From positions 1 to 50,105 of the forward strand of contig JAIVGO010000002.1 in assembly GCA_020201525.1 (NCBI GenBank): a DNA stretch of 50,105 nt, in the 5' to 3' direction. Below are positions 20,682-28,007 of this stretch, piece after piece. The stretch is from Actinomycetota bacterium (GTDB taxonomy: Bacteria; Actinomycetota; AC-67). The position numbers and the translations under genes are program-made. Numbering within the stretch: position 1 is the first letter of the stretch; each line of letters starts with the position of its first letter. A model generated the notes under the pieces. That model saw nothing but the letters and a program-made list of their open reading frames with translations. It made no database searches and had not been told where the DNA came from.

Positions 20682-22297
20682 TGGCAAGCGCGCCTCTCCC
20701 GTTCAAACCGCCAGCGAAGAAATCCGCCGACGGCCAGGACGATCCGCTCCTGAAGGCGATGGACCGGCTGATCGCGCGCGCCAAGACCGACCGGTCGCGG
20801 CATCAGGCGCGCATCGCGGACTGCTACCGCTACACGATGCCGTGGCGGCACAAGTTCTACGAGACGCAGCCCGGCAACAGCTACGACGAGATTTTCGACG
20901 AGACGCCGGCGACGGTGCTGGAGGATTTCAGTGCCGACATGCTCAACACGTTCACGCCGCAGAAGAACAACTGGCTCTCCGAGGAGCCGGTCGTTCAAAT
21001 GCGTGAGGCCGACCAACGCGAAATCGGCGACATGCTGAAGGCGCGGCAGACCGTGATCTTCTCCGAGATGTCGCGCTCCTCGCTGTATCAGGCGCTGCAG
21101 GAAGCCTATCTCGATCTCGGCCCCGGCACGATGGCGCTGCTCATTCAGGACATCGGCGCGACCGAGCCGTTCCATTGCGAGGCCATTCCATCGACCGATC
21201 TGCTGATCACGCGCGGCCCCTACGGCCTGGTCGACGGCATCTTACGCTGCAAGAAATACCGCCGCGGCGATGCCAAGACGCTCTGGAAACAGGCGGACTG
21301 GACGAAGCTCGGACCCGAGCCACAGCAGGATGCCGACGAACAGGAACTGGAAATCACCGACGGCTGCTGGCGCGACTGGAGCGAAAAGGGCACCGAGACC
21401 TACAACTACGTCGTCCAGTGTCAGAGCAAGAAGCTCTGGCACAAGGTCTGGAAGGGCGCCGGCTCGTGCCCGTTCATCGTGGCGCGCTGGGCGCGCGACG
21501 CAACGACCGCATGGGGTGTCGGCCCCACCTACCGCGTTCTGCCGGCGATCAAGACGCTGAACCACGTCCGCTATCTCGACCTGAAAAACTACGACAAGTA
21601 CGTCGACCCGCCGTTCTCGTTCGAGGACGACGGCGTGGCGAACTTCGATGCCGGCATCATCCCCGGCATGGCGATGCCGCGCGCTATCGGCTCGGAAGCG
21701 CCGGAGACGCTGGAGAGCAAGGCGCGTTTCGACATCTCGGTGTTTGAGCGGGACGAACTGCGCTCGATCATCAAGCGCGCGCACTATCAGGACCGGCCGG
21801 AGCAACTCGGCAAGACGCCCCCGACCGCGTTCCAATGGCAGGACGAGCGCGCCGAGCGCGCCCGCCGCATGGGTACGCCGGCGACCAACCTCGTGCTCGA
21901 ACTGCAGATCCCGATCTACAAGCGCTTTTCCTACATGCTCGGCGAGCGCGGAACGCTGCCGAAGGTGCAGTTGAACGGCGAGGCCGTCGCGCTGCAGCCG
22001 ATCTCGCCGCTGTTGCGCGCGCAGCAGCAGGAGAAGGTGCTGATCAACGACCGCTTCGTGGAGATGACCGGCGGCCGCTTCGGCCCTGCGATGCTGAACA
22101 TCATCGTCGATCAGTTCAAGCATTGTCGCGAACAAGCCGAACTGATGGGTTACAACCTCAACAATCTACGCGACGAGGCACAGATCAAGCAGGCGATCGA
22201 GCAATTGTCCGGCCTGCTGCAGCAGGGCAACGCGCCGCCCGGCGTCGACGCGGCCGGCATCACGTCGCCTGGGGCCGGCCTCGGCGGTGGCGTCTGA
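20681..22297 (+). CDS. Portal (T7-type head-to-tail connector)
   Basis: 538 residues, the usual size for this family. The sequence has the T7-type connector features: basic helical start, RYTMPWRHKFY, FDETPATVLEDFSADMLNTF, later GVGPTYRVLPAIKTLN and a long C-terminal helix. It forms the dodecameric ring through which DNA is packaged and to which the tail attaches. The C-terminal 30 residues are glycine-rich. Confidence 0.9.
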   Translation: MASAPLPFKPPAKKSADGQDDPLLKAMDRLIARAKTDRSRHQARIADCYRYTMPWRHKFYETQPGNSYDEIFDETPATVLEDFSADMLNTFTPQKNNWLSEEPVVQMREADQREIGDMLKARQTVIFSEMSRSSLYQALQEAYLDLGPGTMALLIQDIGATEPFHCEAIPSTDLLITRGPYGLVDGILRCKKYRRGDAKTLWKQADWTKLGPEPQQDADEQELEITDGCWRDWSEKGTETYNYVVQCQSKKLWHKVWKGAGSCPFIVARWARDATTAWGVGPTYRVLPAIKTLNHVRYLDLKNYDKYVDPPFSFEDDGVANFDAGIIPGMAMPRAIGSEAPETLESKARFDISVFERDELRSIIKRAHYQDRPEQLGKTPPTAFQWQDERAERARRMGTPATNLVLELQIPIYKRFSYMLGERGTLPKVQLNGEAVALQPISPLLRAQQQEKVLINDRFVEMTGGRFGPAMLNIIVDQFKHCREQAELMGYNLNNLRDEAQIKQAIEQLSGLLQQGNAPPGVDAAGITSPGAGLGGGV

Positions 22298-22575
22298 TGC
22301 CTGACCCGACGTGGAAGGAATTCGACCCGCGCGCGCCGCAGCCGCCGTCGCCCGAGACGATCCGCTATTCGGAACTGTGCCTAGCCGTGTTCTCGACCGC
22401 AGCCGGGAAAGAACTGCTGCAAGAAATGCGTCGGCGCACGATCGAGGTGCGCACCCCGCCATTCGCACCTGACTATCGTTTGCGCGAGGAAGAGGCCGTT
22501 CGCCGCTTTGTCAGCGACATCGAAAGAGCGATGCAGCGCGCGCGAGAGACGGCGAAACCGGCGCCGACCTCTTAG
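22297..22575 (+). CDS. Hypothetical head protein, 92 aa
   Basis: Starts by TGATG overlap with the portal. Helical, with ELCLAVFSTAAGKELLQEMR and a conserved-looking FAPDYRLREEEAVRRF. It ends with TAG at 22573-22575, whose last base begins leader element 3. Such small genes between portal and scaffold are common in T7-like modules. Role unknown. Confidence 0.7.
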   Translation: MPDPTWKEFDPRAPQPPSPETIRYSELCLAVFSTAAGKELLQEMRRRTIEVRTPPFAPDYRLREEEAVRRFVSDIERAMQRARETAKPAPTS

Positions 22576-22619
22576 CGTGCGTTGTCGGGTTGGAGCGGCG
22601 CGAAGCAGTTTTCGCGCCC
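22575..22619 (+). promoter_or_regulatory. CCGTGCGTTGT leader element 3 (first base G)
   Basis: GCGTGCGTTGT begins at the last base of the preceding stop codon. An 8-bp perfect stem GGCGCGAA/TTCGCGCC (22597-22604 and 22611-22618, loop of 6) ends one base before the ATG at 22620. A TGGAG lies upstream of the stem, 22-29 nt from the ATG, and could reach the start if the stem forms. Confidence 0.8.
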
Positions 22620-23372
22620 ATGACGACCGAAGCAAACGCAGCACCGCCCGCAGATGCAGGAACGCCGCCAGCCGGCGCCGCGGCTGCACCTCCGCCTGCT
22701 GATGCCGCGCCGCCCGCCGCGACCAAGCCCGAGTGGCTGCCAGATAACTTCTGGGACGCGAAGGCGGGCGCGCTCAACACGGACGAGTTCGGCAAGCACT
22801 ACGGCGAGATCAGCGCGACCGCAAAGGCCGCGGCCGAACGAGCCGGCACCGTGCCCGACAAGCCCGATGGCTACAAGGTCGAGCTTCAGTTGCCGAAGGA
22901 CGTTGTCGTCCCCGAGGGCGTGAAGTTCGATCCCGCGAAGGACCCGCGGCTCCCGGCATTCCTGAAATTCGCGCACGACAACAAGCTGTCGAACGAGCTC
23001 GTGAACGCCTTCGTCGCGCTCGACGCGCAGCAGGCACTCGCCGACATCAAGTCCGCGAACGAGGCAAACGTCGCGCGCGCCGCCGAGGAAGACAAGAAGC
23101 TCGGCGAGAAGGCGAAAGAGCGCCGCGCCGCAGCGTGGGCATGGGCGGACGGTCTCAAGGACAAGGGATTCTCTCCCGCGCAGGTCAACGAATTGCGGCT
23201 CACCGCGACATCCGCCGACGGCGTGACCACCATCGAAAAACTGATGGAACTGCTGAAGGGCAGCGTGCCCGGCACCGTCGATACACCCGCACCCAAACCT
23301 GACCAGAAATCGCACGCCGACCGCATTTGGCCCGGCGGCTTCTCGTCCACTCCGCAAGCAAGGAATGGCTGA
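22620..23372 (+). CDS. Scaffolding protein candidate
   Basis: 250 residues with a proline/alanine-rich disordered start (to about 35), acidic and helical central part, and a helical C-terminus ending in SHADRIWPGGF. It lies between the portal and the major capsid protein, the position of the scaffold in podoviruses. Its start is set by leader element 3. Confidence 0.8.
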   Translation: MTTEANAAPPADAGTPPAGAAAAPPPADAAPPAATKPEWLPDNFWDAKAGALNTDEFGKHYGEISATAKAAAERAGTVPDKPDGYKVELQLPKDVVVPEGVKFDPAKDPRLPAFLKFAHDNKLSNELVNAFVALDAQQALADIKSANEANVARAAEEDKKLGEKAKERRAAAWAWADGLKDKGFSPAQVNELRLTATSADGVTTIEKLMELLKGSVPGTVDTPAPKPDQKSHADRIWPGGFSSTPQARNG

Positions 23373-23374
23373 TC

Positions 23375-24364
23375 ATGGCTGCCATCGGAACCGCAGTTAA
23401 CCTCCTCGATCTTTCGACGCGGATGGACCCAAATGGTGGTCTCGCGCCAATCGCGGAACTGCTTTCACAGACCAACTCGTTCAACAAGAACATGGTTTGG
23501 AAGGAAGGCAACCTCACGACCGGCGAGCGCGTGACGATCCGCTCCGGTCTGCCGACGATTTACTTCCGCAAGCTCAACCAAGGAATCCAGCCGTCGAAGT
23601 CGACCACGGTTCAGGTCGACGAAGGCACCTGCATGATGGAAGGGCGAGGCCAAATCGACAAGGACTTAGCCGACCTCAACGGCCTGACCTCAGCGTTCCG
23701 CATGTCGGAGAATCAGCCCTTCATCGAGTCGATGGGGCAGACGTTCGGTGCGAAGTCGTTCTACGGCAACACTGGCCTCGACCCCGAGCAGTTCACGGGG
23801 CTCGCGACGCGCTTCTCCGACAACTCCGGCCCTGCCAATGCCGAGAACATCATTGATGGCGGCGGCACCGGCTCCGACAATACGTCCATCTGGGTCATCG
23901 ATCACAGCGAGCAGGGCGTTTACGGCATCTATCCGAAGGGACTGCAGGGCGGCCTCCAGCACGAGGACCTCGGCCTCGGCGACGCCTTCGACGCCCAGAC
24001 GCCGCCGGCACGCTTCCGCGCCTACATGGACCTCTGGCAGTGGAAGTGCGGCCTCGTCGTCAAGGATTGGCGCCGCGTCGTCCGCATCGCGAACATCGAC
24101 GTCTCGAACCTCATTGCCGAGACCAGCGCGGCCGACATCCTCGAGCTCCTGGCGGTCGCCGTCGACAAGTTCCCGGCCGACTCCAAGAACCTGCGCATCT
24201 ACGTCAACCGGACCGTGAAGACGATGCTGCGCATCCAGACGATGAACCGGCCGAACGTCTACCTGACGGTCGGCAACGAAGAGGGCAAGCCGAAGAATTA
24301 TTTCGACGGCATCCCGATCGAACTGCACGACCAGTTGCTCTCCACCGAATCCGCCGTGAGCTGA
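23375..24364 (+). CDS. Major capsid protein
   Basis: 329 residues from the ATG at 23375 (MAAIGTAVNLLDLSTRMDPN). The pattern (LLSQTNSFNKNMVWKEGN, then GERVTIRSGLPT and a long A-domain with LAVAVDKFP) matches the Gp7/BPP-1-type HK97-fold capsid proteins. The next gene encodes the matching cement protein. Confidence 0.9.
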   Translation: MAAIGTAVNLLDLSTRMDPNGGLAPIAELLSQTNSFNKNMVWKEGNLTTGERVTIRSGLPTIYFRKLNQGIQPSKSTTVQVDEGTCMMEGRGQIDKDLADLNGLTSAFRMSENQPFIESMGQTFGAKSFYGNTGLDPEQFTGLATRFSDNSGPANAENIIDGGGTGSDNTSIWVIDHSEQGVYGIYPKGLQGGLQHEDLGLGDAFDAQTPPARFRAYMDLWQWKCGLVVKDWRRVVRIANIDVSNLIAETSAADILELLAVAVDKFPADSKNLRIYVNRTVKTMLRIQTMNRPNVYLTVGNEEGKPKNYFDGIPIELHDQLLSTESAVS

Positions 24365-24384
24365 TCCGCGCAAGGAACCTGACA

Positions 24385-24840
24385 ATGTTCATGGACGCAG
24401 ACCTTCTGTTCTCCGACGCGCAGGCTGTCACCGCCACCGCGGCATCGACGAACTACTACGACACCGGGCCGCTATACAGCGGCAACACCGGACGCAATCT
24501 CGGTGTCGCCGAGCTGTACTTCTCGATCACCGTCGACGTGGCGATGACCGACTCCGGGTCGGACAGCACCATCACCGTGTCCCTCGAAACGGATGACAAC
24601 ACGTCGTTCTCCTCGGTTGCCACGGTCGCGACGCTGGTCGTGATCCCTGCGCTCACCGCCGCCGGAACGAAGTTTTTCGTACGCGTGCCGCTCGCCGGCG
24701 CTGTGCCCTTCGAGCGCTATCTCCAGCTCAAGTACACCACGACCAACGGCAACCTCACGACCGGCAGTTTCACGGCCGCCATCATCAAGAACATCGACAG
24801 CTGGACGTCGTACACGTCCGCGGTCTCCACCGGCATCTGA
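24385..24840 (+). CDS. Capsid cement protein (Bbp16-like)
   Basis: 151 residues beginning MFMDADLLFSDAQAV, followed by TATAASTNYYDTGPL, the signature of the Bordetella BPP-1 Bbp16 family. Beta-rich sequence throughout. It decorates and stabilises the expanded shell. Start chosen at the ATG at 24385 shortly after the capsid gene. Confidence 0.85.
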   Translation: MFMDADLLFSDAQAVTATAASTNYYDTGPLYSGNTGRNLGVAELYFSITVDVAMTDSGSDSTITVSLETDDNTSFSSVATVATLVVIPALTAAGTKFFVRVPLAGAVPFERYLQLKYTTTNGNLTTGSFTAAIIKNIDSWTSYTSAVSTGI

Positions 24841-24853
24841 TCGGAGCCTCCCA

Positions 24854-25189
24854 ATGCCCCGCTATCGTCTGAAGAAAGAGCACTACCTGCAGGACAAGAA
24901 GGCCAAGGTCGAGCCGCAGTTCTACGAGAAGGGCGCGGAAGTCGAATGGGCTGGCACGCCGAGCCTGCACATGGACCCGATCGACAAGCAGGCGAAGGAG
25001 CGCGTCGAGGCGCGCGTCGCCGACTTCCAGGAGAAGCGCAAGGAAGCCGCGCAACGCCGGACCGCGATGGGCTGGTCGAGCAGCTACGAGCGCAATCTCG
25101 CGCACATCATCACGCGTCCCGACCCGTCGAATGACGCGCCAGCACAATCCGCGTCGGGCTCCGGCGCCCGCACTCGCAAAGCTGCCTGA
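24854..25189 (+). CDS. Head/tail-region protein, paralogue of next gene, 111 aa
   Basis: RYRLKKEHYLQDKKAKVEPQ leads into GAEVEWAGTPSLHMDP, a pattern repeated in the next gene. After this beta-rich start the sequence is basic and helical. The pair probably arose by duplication. Virion or assembly role inferred from position. Confidence 0.7.
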   Translation: MPRYRLKKEHYLQDKKAKVEPQFYEKGAEVEWAGTPSLHMDPIDKQAKERVEARVADFQEKRKEAAQRRTAMGWSSSYERNLAHIITRPDPSNDAPAQSASGSGARTRKAA

Positions 25190-25201
25190 TCGGAGGCCAA
25201 A

Positions 25202-25711
25202 ATGACTGTCTATCATCTCGAGAAAGCCCACTTCCTGGACGGCATCTGGTATCCGGCCGGCGCCGACATTGAGTGGGCCGGCCCGCCGAGCCAGCACATG
25301 GTGCCGAGCGCGGAGTGGGCCGAGCGCCGCAGGGATCGCGCCGAGCGCGGTGGCGGTCCGCCGAACCGGGCGCGCGTGATCAGCAATCCGAATGCGAACC
25401 CGCCGGTCGTCCGCGGCAACACTTTGCCGGCTAAGGAAGCGAACGCGGGCCCCGAGGCCCCAGCCGAGTCCGCCGGTGCGCCGAACGACGAGCGCAATCC
25501 CGGCTTCGTGCCGCCCAACCAGTCGCGGCCGATCAACCCGGGCGCCGACGAAGCGGCGCAGGTGCCATCGGCGCCTCAAGGCGAGACACGCGCGCAAGCG
25601 CGGGCCCGAGCAAAGACCGAGCGCGCCGCAGCGCGGGAAGCCAAAGCCAAGGAGAAGGCGGCCGCGAAAGCCAATCGTGCCGCCGCCAAAGCCGCGAAAG
25701 TGCAGCGCTGA
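25202..25711 (+). CDS. Head/tail-region protein with lysine/alanine tail, 169 aa
   Basis: YHLEKAHFLDGIWYPAGADI then EWAGPPSQHMVP mirrors the preceding protein. The middle is proline/asparagine-rich and disordered, and the last 45 residues are a long alanine/lysine/arginine helix. The basic tail could contact DNA. No characterised family recognised. Confidence 0.7.
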   Translation: MTVYHLEKAHFLDGIWYPAGADIEWAGPPSQHMVPSAEWAERRRDRAERGGGPPNRARVISNPNANPPVVRGNTLPAKEANAGPEAPAESAGAPNDERNPGFVPPNQSRPINPGADEAAQVPSAPQGETRAQARARAKTERAAAREAKAKEKAAAKANRAAAKAAKVQR

Positions 25712-25728
25712 ACTGACCGGAGACCGAA

Positions 25729-26235
25729 ATGGTCGACTTCACTTTTCTCGATGACATCGCCCGTTTTCAGCGGGCCATGTTCGACACCGGGCTTTCGGGC
25801 ACCAATGCGGCGCTCGGCAAGCGCGTCGACAAAGCGGCGGCGACGCTGCCCGCGACGGGCAATCAAACGATCTTCACGATCGCCGGCGGCAACGTGATGG
25901 TGCCGTTGCTTTACGGTGTCGTCACCACGGTGATCCAGGCGCAGGCGAACAACCTCAAAGTTACGTCGGCGCCCACGACCGGCACTGCGGTCGACCTTGC
26001 GGCCAACCTCGACGTGAACGCTAAGGAAGCCGGCACACTGCTGCTGGTCGAGGGCGACGGCACTGCGCTGGTTGGCGCCAATGCGGGCGCCGCACTCAAC
26101 GCAATCGGCACCGGCTGCATGATCATCCCACCGGGCGTGATCCGCATCACTACTTCCGCGACCAACACCGGCGCCACACGATGGCAGTGCTGGTGGATGC
26201 CGCTCGACAGCGGCGCAACGGTCGTTTCTGGGTGA
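25729..26235 (+). CDS. Hypothetical virion protein, 168 aa
   Basis: Starts VDFTFLDDIARFQRAM and then is rich in Thr, Gly, Ala and Val with alternating hydrophobics, like a beta-sandwich structural protein. It lies in the virion gene block with a clear GGAG before the ATG. Not assigned to a family. Confidence 0.7.
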   Translation: MVDFTFLDDIARFQRAMFDTGLSGTNAALGKRVDKAAATLPATGNQTIFTIAGGNVMVPLLYGVVTTVIQAQANNLKVTSAPTTGTAVDLAANLDVNAKEAGTLLLVEGDGTALVGANAGAALNAIGTGCMIIPPGVIRITTSATNTGATRWQCWWMPLDSGATVVSG

Positions 26236-26288
26236 TCCTGAATAACGCGGCAGACGCGGGCCGCATCGCGTAGCCGCAGAGGTACGCG

Positions 26289-27602
26289 ATGGTCTTTGAT
26301 CCCAAGGTTTACCGAAATAACAAGGACGGCATCGGCGGGCCGGGCGATCCCGCGGCGACGACCTCGACTGAGGACTCGACCCTTGTCTCGATCAACAAAG
26401 GCATCTTTCACGCGATTGCCGAGACCGGGGTCGTGGTGCTCGGTGGTGCGACCGCGGCAAAGCAAGACACCGGCAACGTCTCGCTCGCGTCGATGGACGC
26501 CAAGCTCACGACGCTGAACTTCAGCACGGACACGCTCGAAAGCGCGCTCGGCATCGTCACCGAGACGGCGCCGGCGACCGACACGGCATCGTCTGGCTTG
26601 AATGGCCGCCTCCAGCGCATCGCGCAAAACCTGCACGCCGGGGCTGCCAACATCGCAAAGGCGGAAGACGCAGCAAGTGCCGACGCGGATGTCGGCGTGC
26701 CGTCGATGGCGGTTCGAAAAGCCACACCCGCCAACACTTCAGGCACGGACGGCGATTACGAGATGCTCCAGATGTCCGCCGGTCGGCTCTGGGTCGATGC
26801 GTCGGGCGTGTCCCTGACTGTGGGCACGCACGCCGTAACGCTTGCCGCCGGAGCGGCGGCGATCGCAAAGGCCGAAGATGTAGCCTCGGCTGACGCCGAC
26901 GTGGGCGTTCCCGCGATGGCGGTCCAGAAAGCGACGCCTGCCAATACGGCCGGAACGGATGGTGATTACGAATTTCTCCAGATGTCCGGTGGGCGGCTTT
27001 GGGCCTCGGCCGTCGTCACCGCGGCTGCTACCAGCATCGGCAAAGCCGAAGATGCGGCAAGCGCAGATGCCGATGTCGGCGTGCCTGCCCTGGCAGTGCG
27101 CAAGGCGACGCCCGCGAATACGTCGGGAACGGACGGCGACTACGAGTTCTTGCAGATGTCCGCGGGGCGCCTTTGGGCGTCGGCCACGATCGATGCTGCG
27201 CTGCCTGCGGGATCAAATCTCATTGGCCGCGCTGTTGCGGACGCCAGTGCCGCCACCGGCGGCATTGCGTCGACCGCGCGCCTTCTGTCGGCCGCGGCAT
27301 CGACCAATGCGACAAACGTCAAAGGCTCGGCGGGCCGGGTCTATTGCATCCAGGGTCACAACGCAGCTGCGGCGTTCCGCTATCTCAAGCTCTACAACAA
27401 AGCGACGTCGCCGACGGTTGGCACCGACACGCCGGTGCGCACGATCGCGCTGCCCCCTGGCGCGAGTTTTGTGCTCGATTTTCCGCTCGGCTATTCGTTC
27501 GCGACCGGCATCGGTTATGGGCTCACTACCGCAGCGGCAGACGCTGACACCGGCGCCCTGACGGCTGGCGACGTGATCTGCCTCAACATCGACTACGTGT
27601 GA
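26289..27602 (+). CDS. Repeat-containing virion protein, 437 aa
   Basis: Residues 122-170, 192-240 and 250-299 are three near-identical copies of a 49-residue unit (KAEDAASADADVGVPAMAVR then TDGDYEFLQMSAGRLWAS). The remaining parts are beta-rich, and the C-terminus resembles a small sandwich domain. Similar repeats occur in phage structural proteins that decorate the virion. The repeated acidic DADVG and aromatic DYE/LW residues suggest stacked beta modules. Confidence 0.75.
   Translation: MVFDPKVYRNNKDGIGGPGDPAATTSTEDSTLVSINKGIFHAIAETGVVVLGGATAAKQDTGNVSLASMDAKLTTLNFSTDTLESALGIVTETAPATDTASSGLNGRLQRIAQNLHAGAANIAKAEDAASADADVGVPSMAVRKATPANTSGTDGDYEMLQMSAGRLWVDASGVSLTVGTHAVTLAAGAAAIAKAEDVASADADVGVPAMAVQKATPANTAGTDGDYEFLQMSGGRLWASAVVTAAATSIGKAEDAASADADVGVPALAVRKATPANTSGTDGDYEFLQMSAGRLWASATIDAALPAGSNLIGRAVADASAATGGIASTARLLSAAASTNATNVKGSAGRVYCIQGHNAAAAFRYLKLYNKATSPTVGTDTPVRTIALPPGASFVLDFPLGYSFATGIGYGLTTAAADADTGALTAGDVICLNIDYV
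26652..27185 (+). repeat. Three coding repeats of about 147 nt
   Basis: Copies at 26652-26798, 26862-27008 and 27036-27185. The protein copies are almost identical while the DNA differs at many third positions, so selection keeps the protein unit. Spacers between copies differ in length and sequence. Confidence 0.75.
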
Positions 27603-27609
27603 GGCTGGG

Positions 27610-27963
27610 ATGAGCGGGTTTACCTTGGATTTGGGCGTTTGGAGCACCTACACTCCAACGGTTACGTCCACGGGCGGAACCATCACGACAGTCACATCCA
27701 CCGGCCGATACAAGCTGATCGGCAAGATCGCCTTCGTTCTCGTCACGTACAACATCACGTCGCTCGGCACCGCCACCGGGGACATCAACCTCACATTCCC
27801 GCCGGGCATCACGTCGAACGGTACGAACATCGCCGGAAATGGATACATCACCAGCACGGACGTTGCCTGCGTGGTGAAGATTTCCACTATCCCGTCCCTG
27901 CAATTCGTGGCTGGCGCAACGGCGCAGGGTCGTAGCGCCACCTTCATCTTCGAGACCACATAG
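27610..27963 (+). CDS. Small beta-rich tail-region protein, 117 aa
   Basis: Threonine-rich beta strands (TYTPTVTSTGGTITTVTSTG, later INLTFPPGI), typical of receptor-facing or tail accessory proteins. Its TAG at 27961-27963 is followed with no gap by leader element 4. Possibly a head-fibre or tail-tip protein, from position only. Confidence 0.65.
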   Translation: MSGFTLDLGVWSTYTPTVTSTGGTITTVTSTGRYKLIGKIAFVLVTYNITSLGTATGDINLTFPPGITSNGTNIAGNGYITSTDVACVVKISTIPSLQFVAGATAQGRSATFIFETT

Positions 27964-28007
27964 CCGTGCGTTGTCGCCTCTGAGCGGCCGCCCGCATCGT
28001 CGCGGGC
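27964..28007 (+). promoter_or_regulatory. CCGTGCGTTGT leader element 4
   Basis: The motif at 27964-27974 begins directly after the preceding stop codon. A 6-bp stem GCCCGC/GCGGGC (27990-27995 and 28002-28007, loop ATCGTC) abuts the ATG at 28008. CTGAGCGG lies before the stem. Confidence 0.8.
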
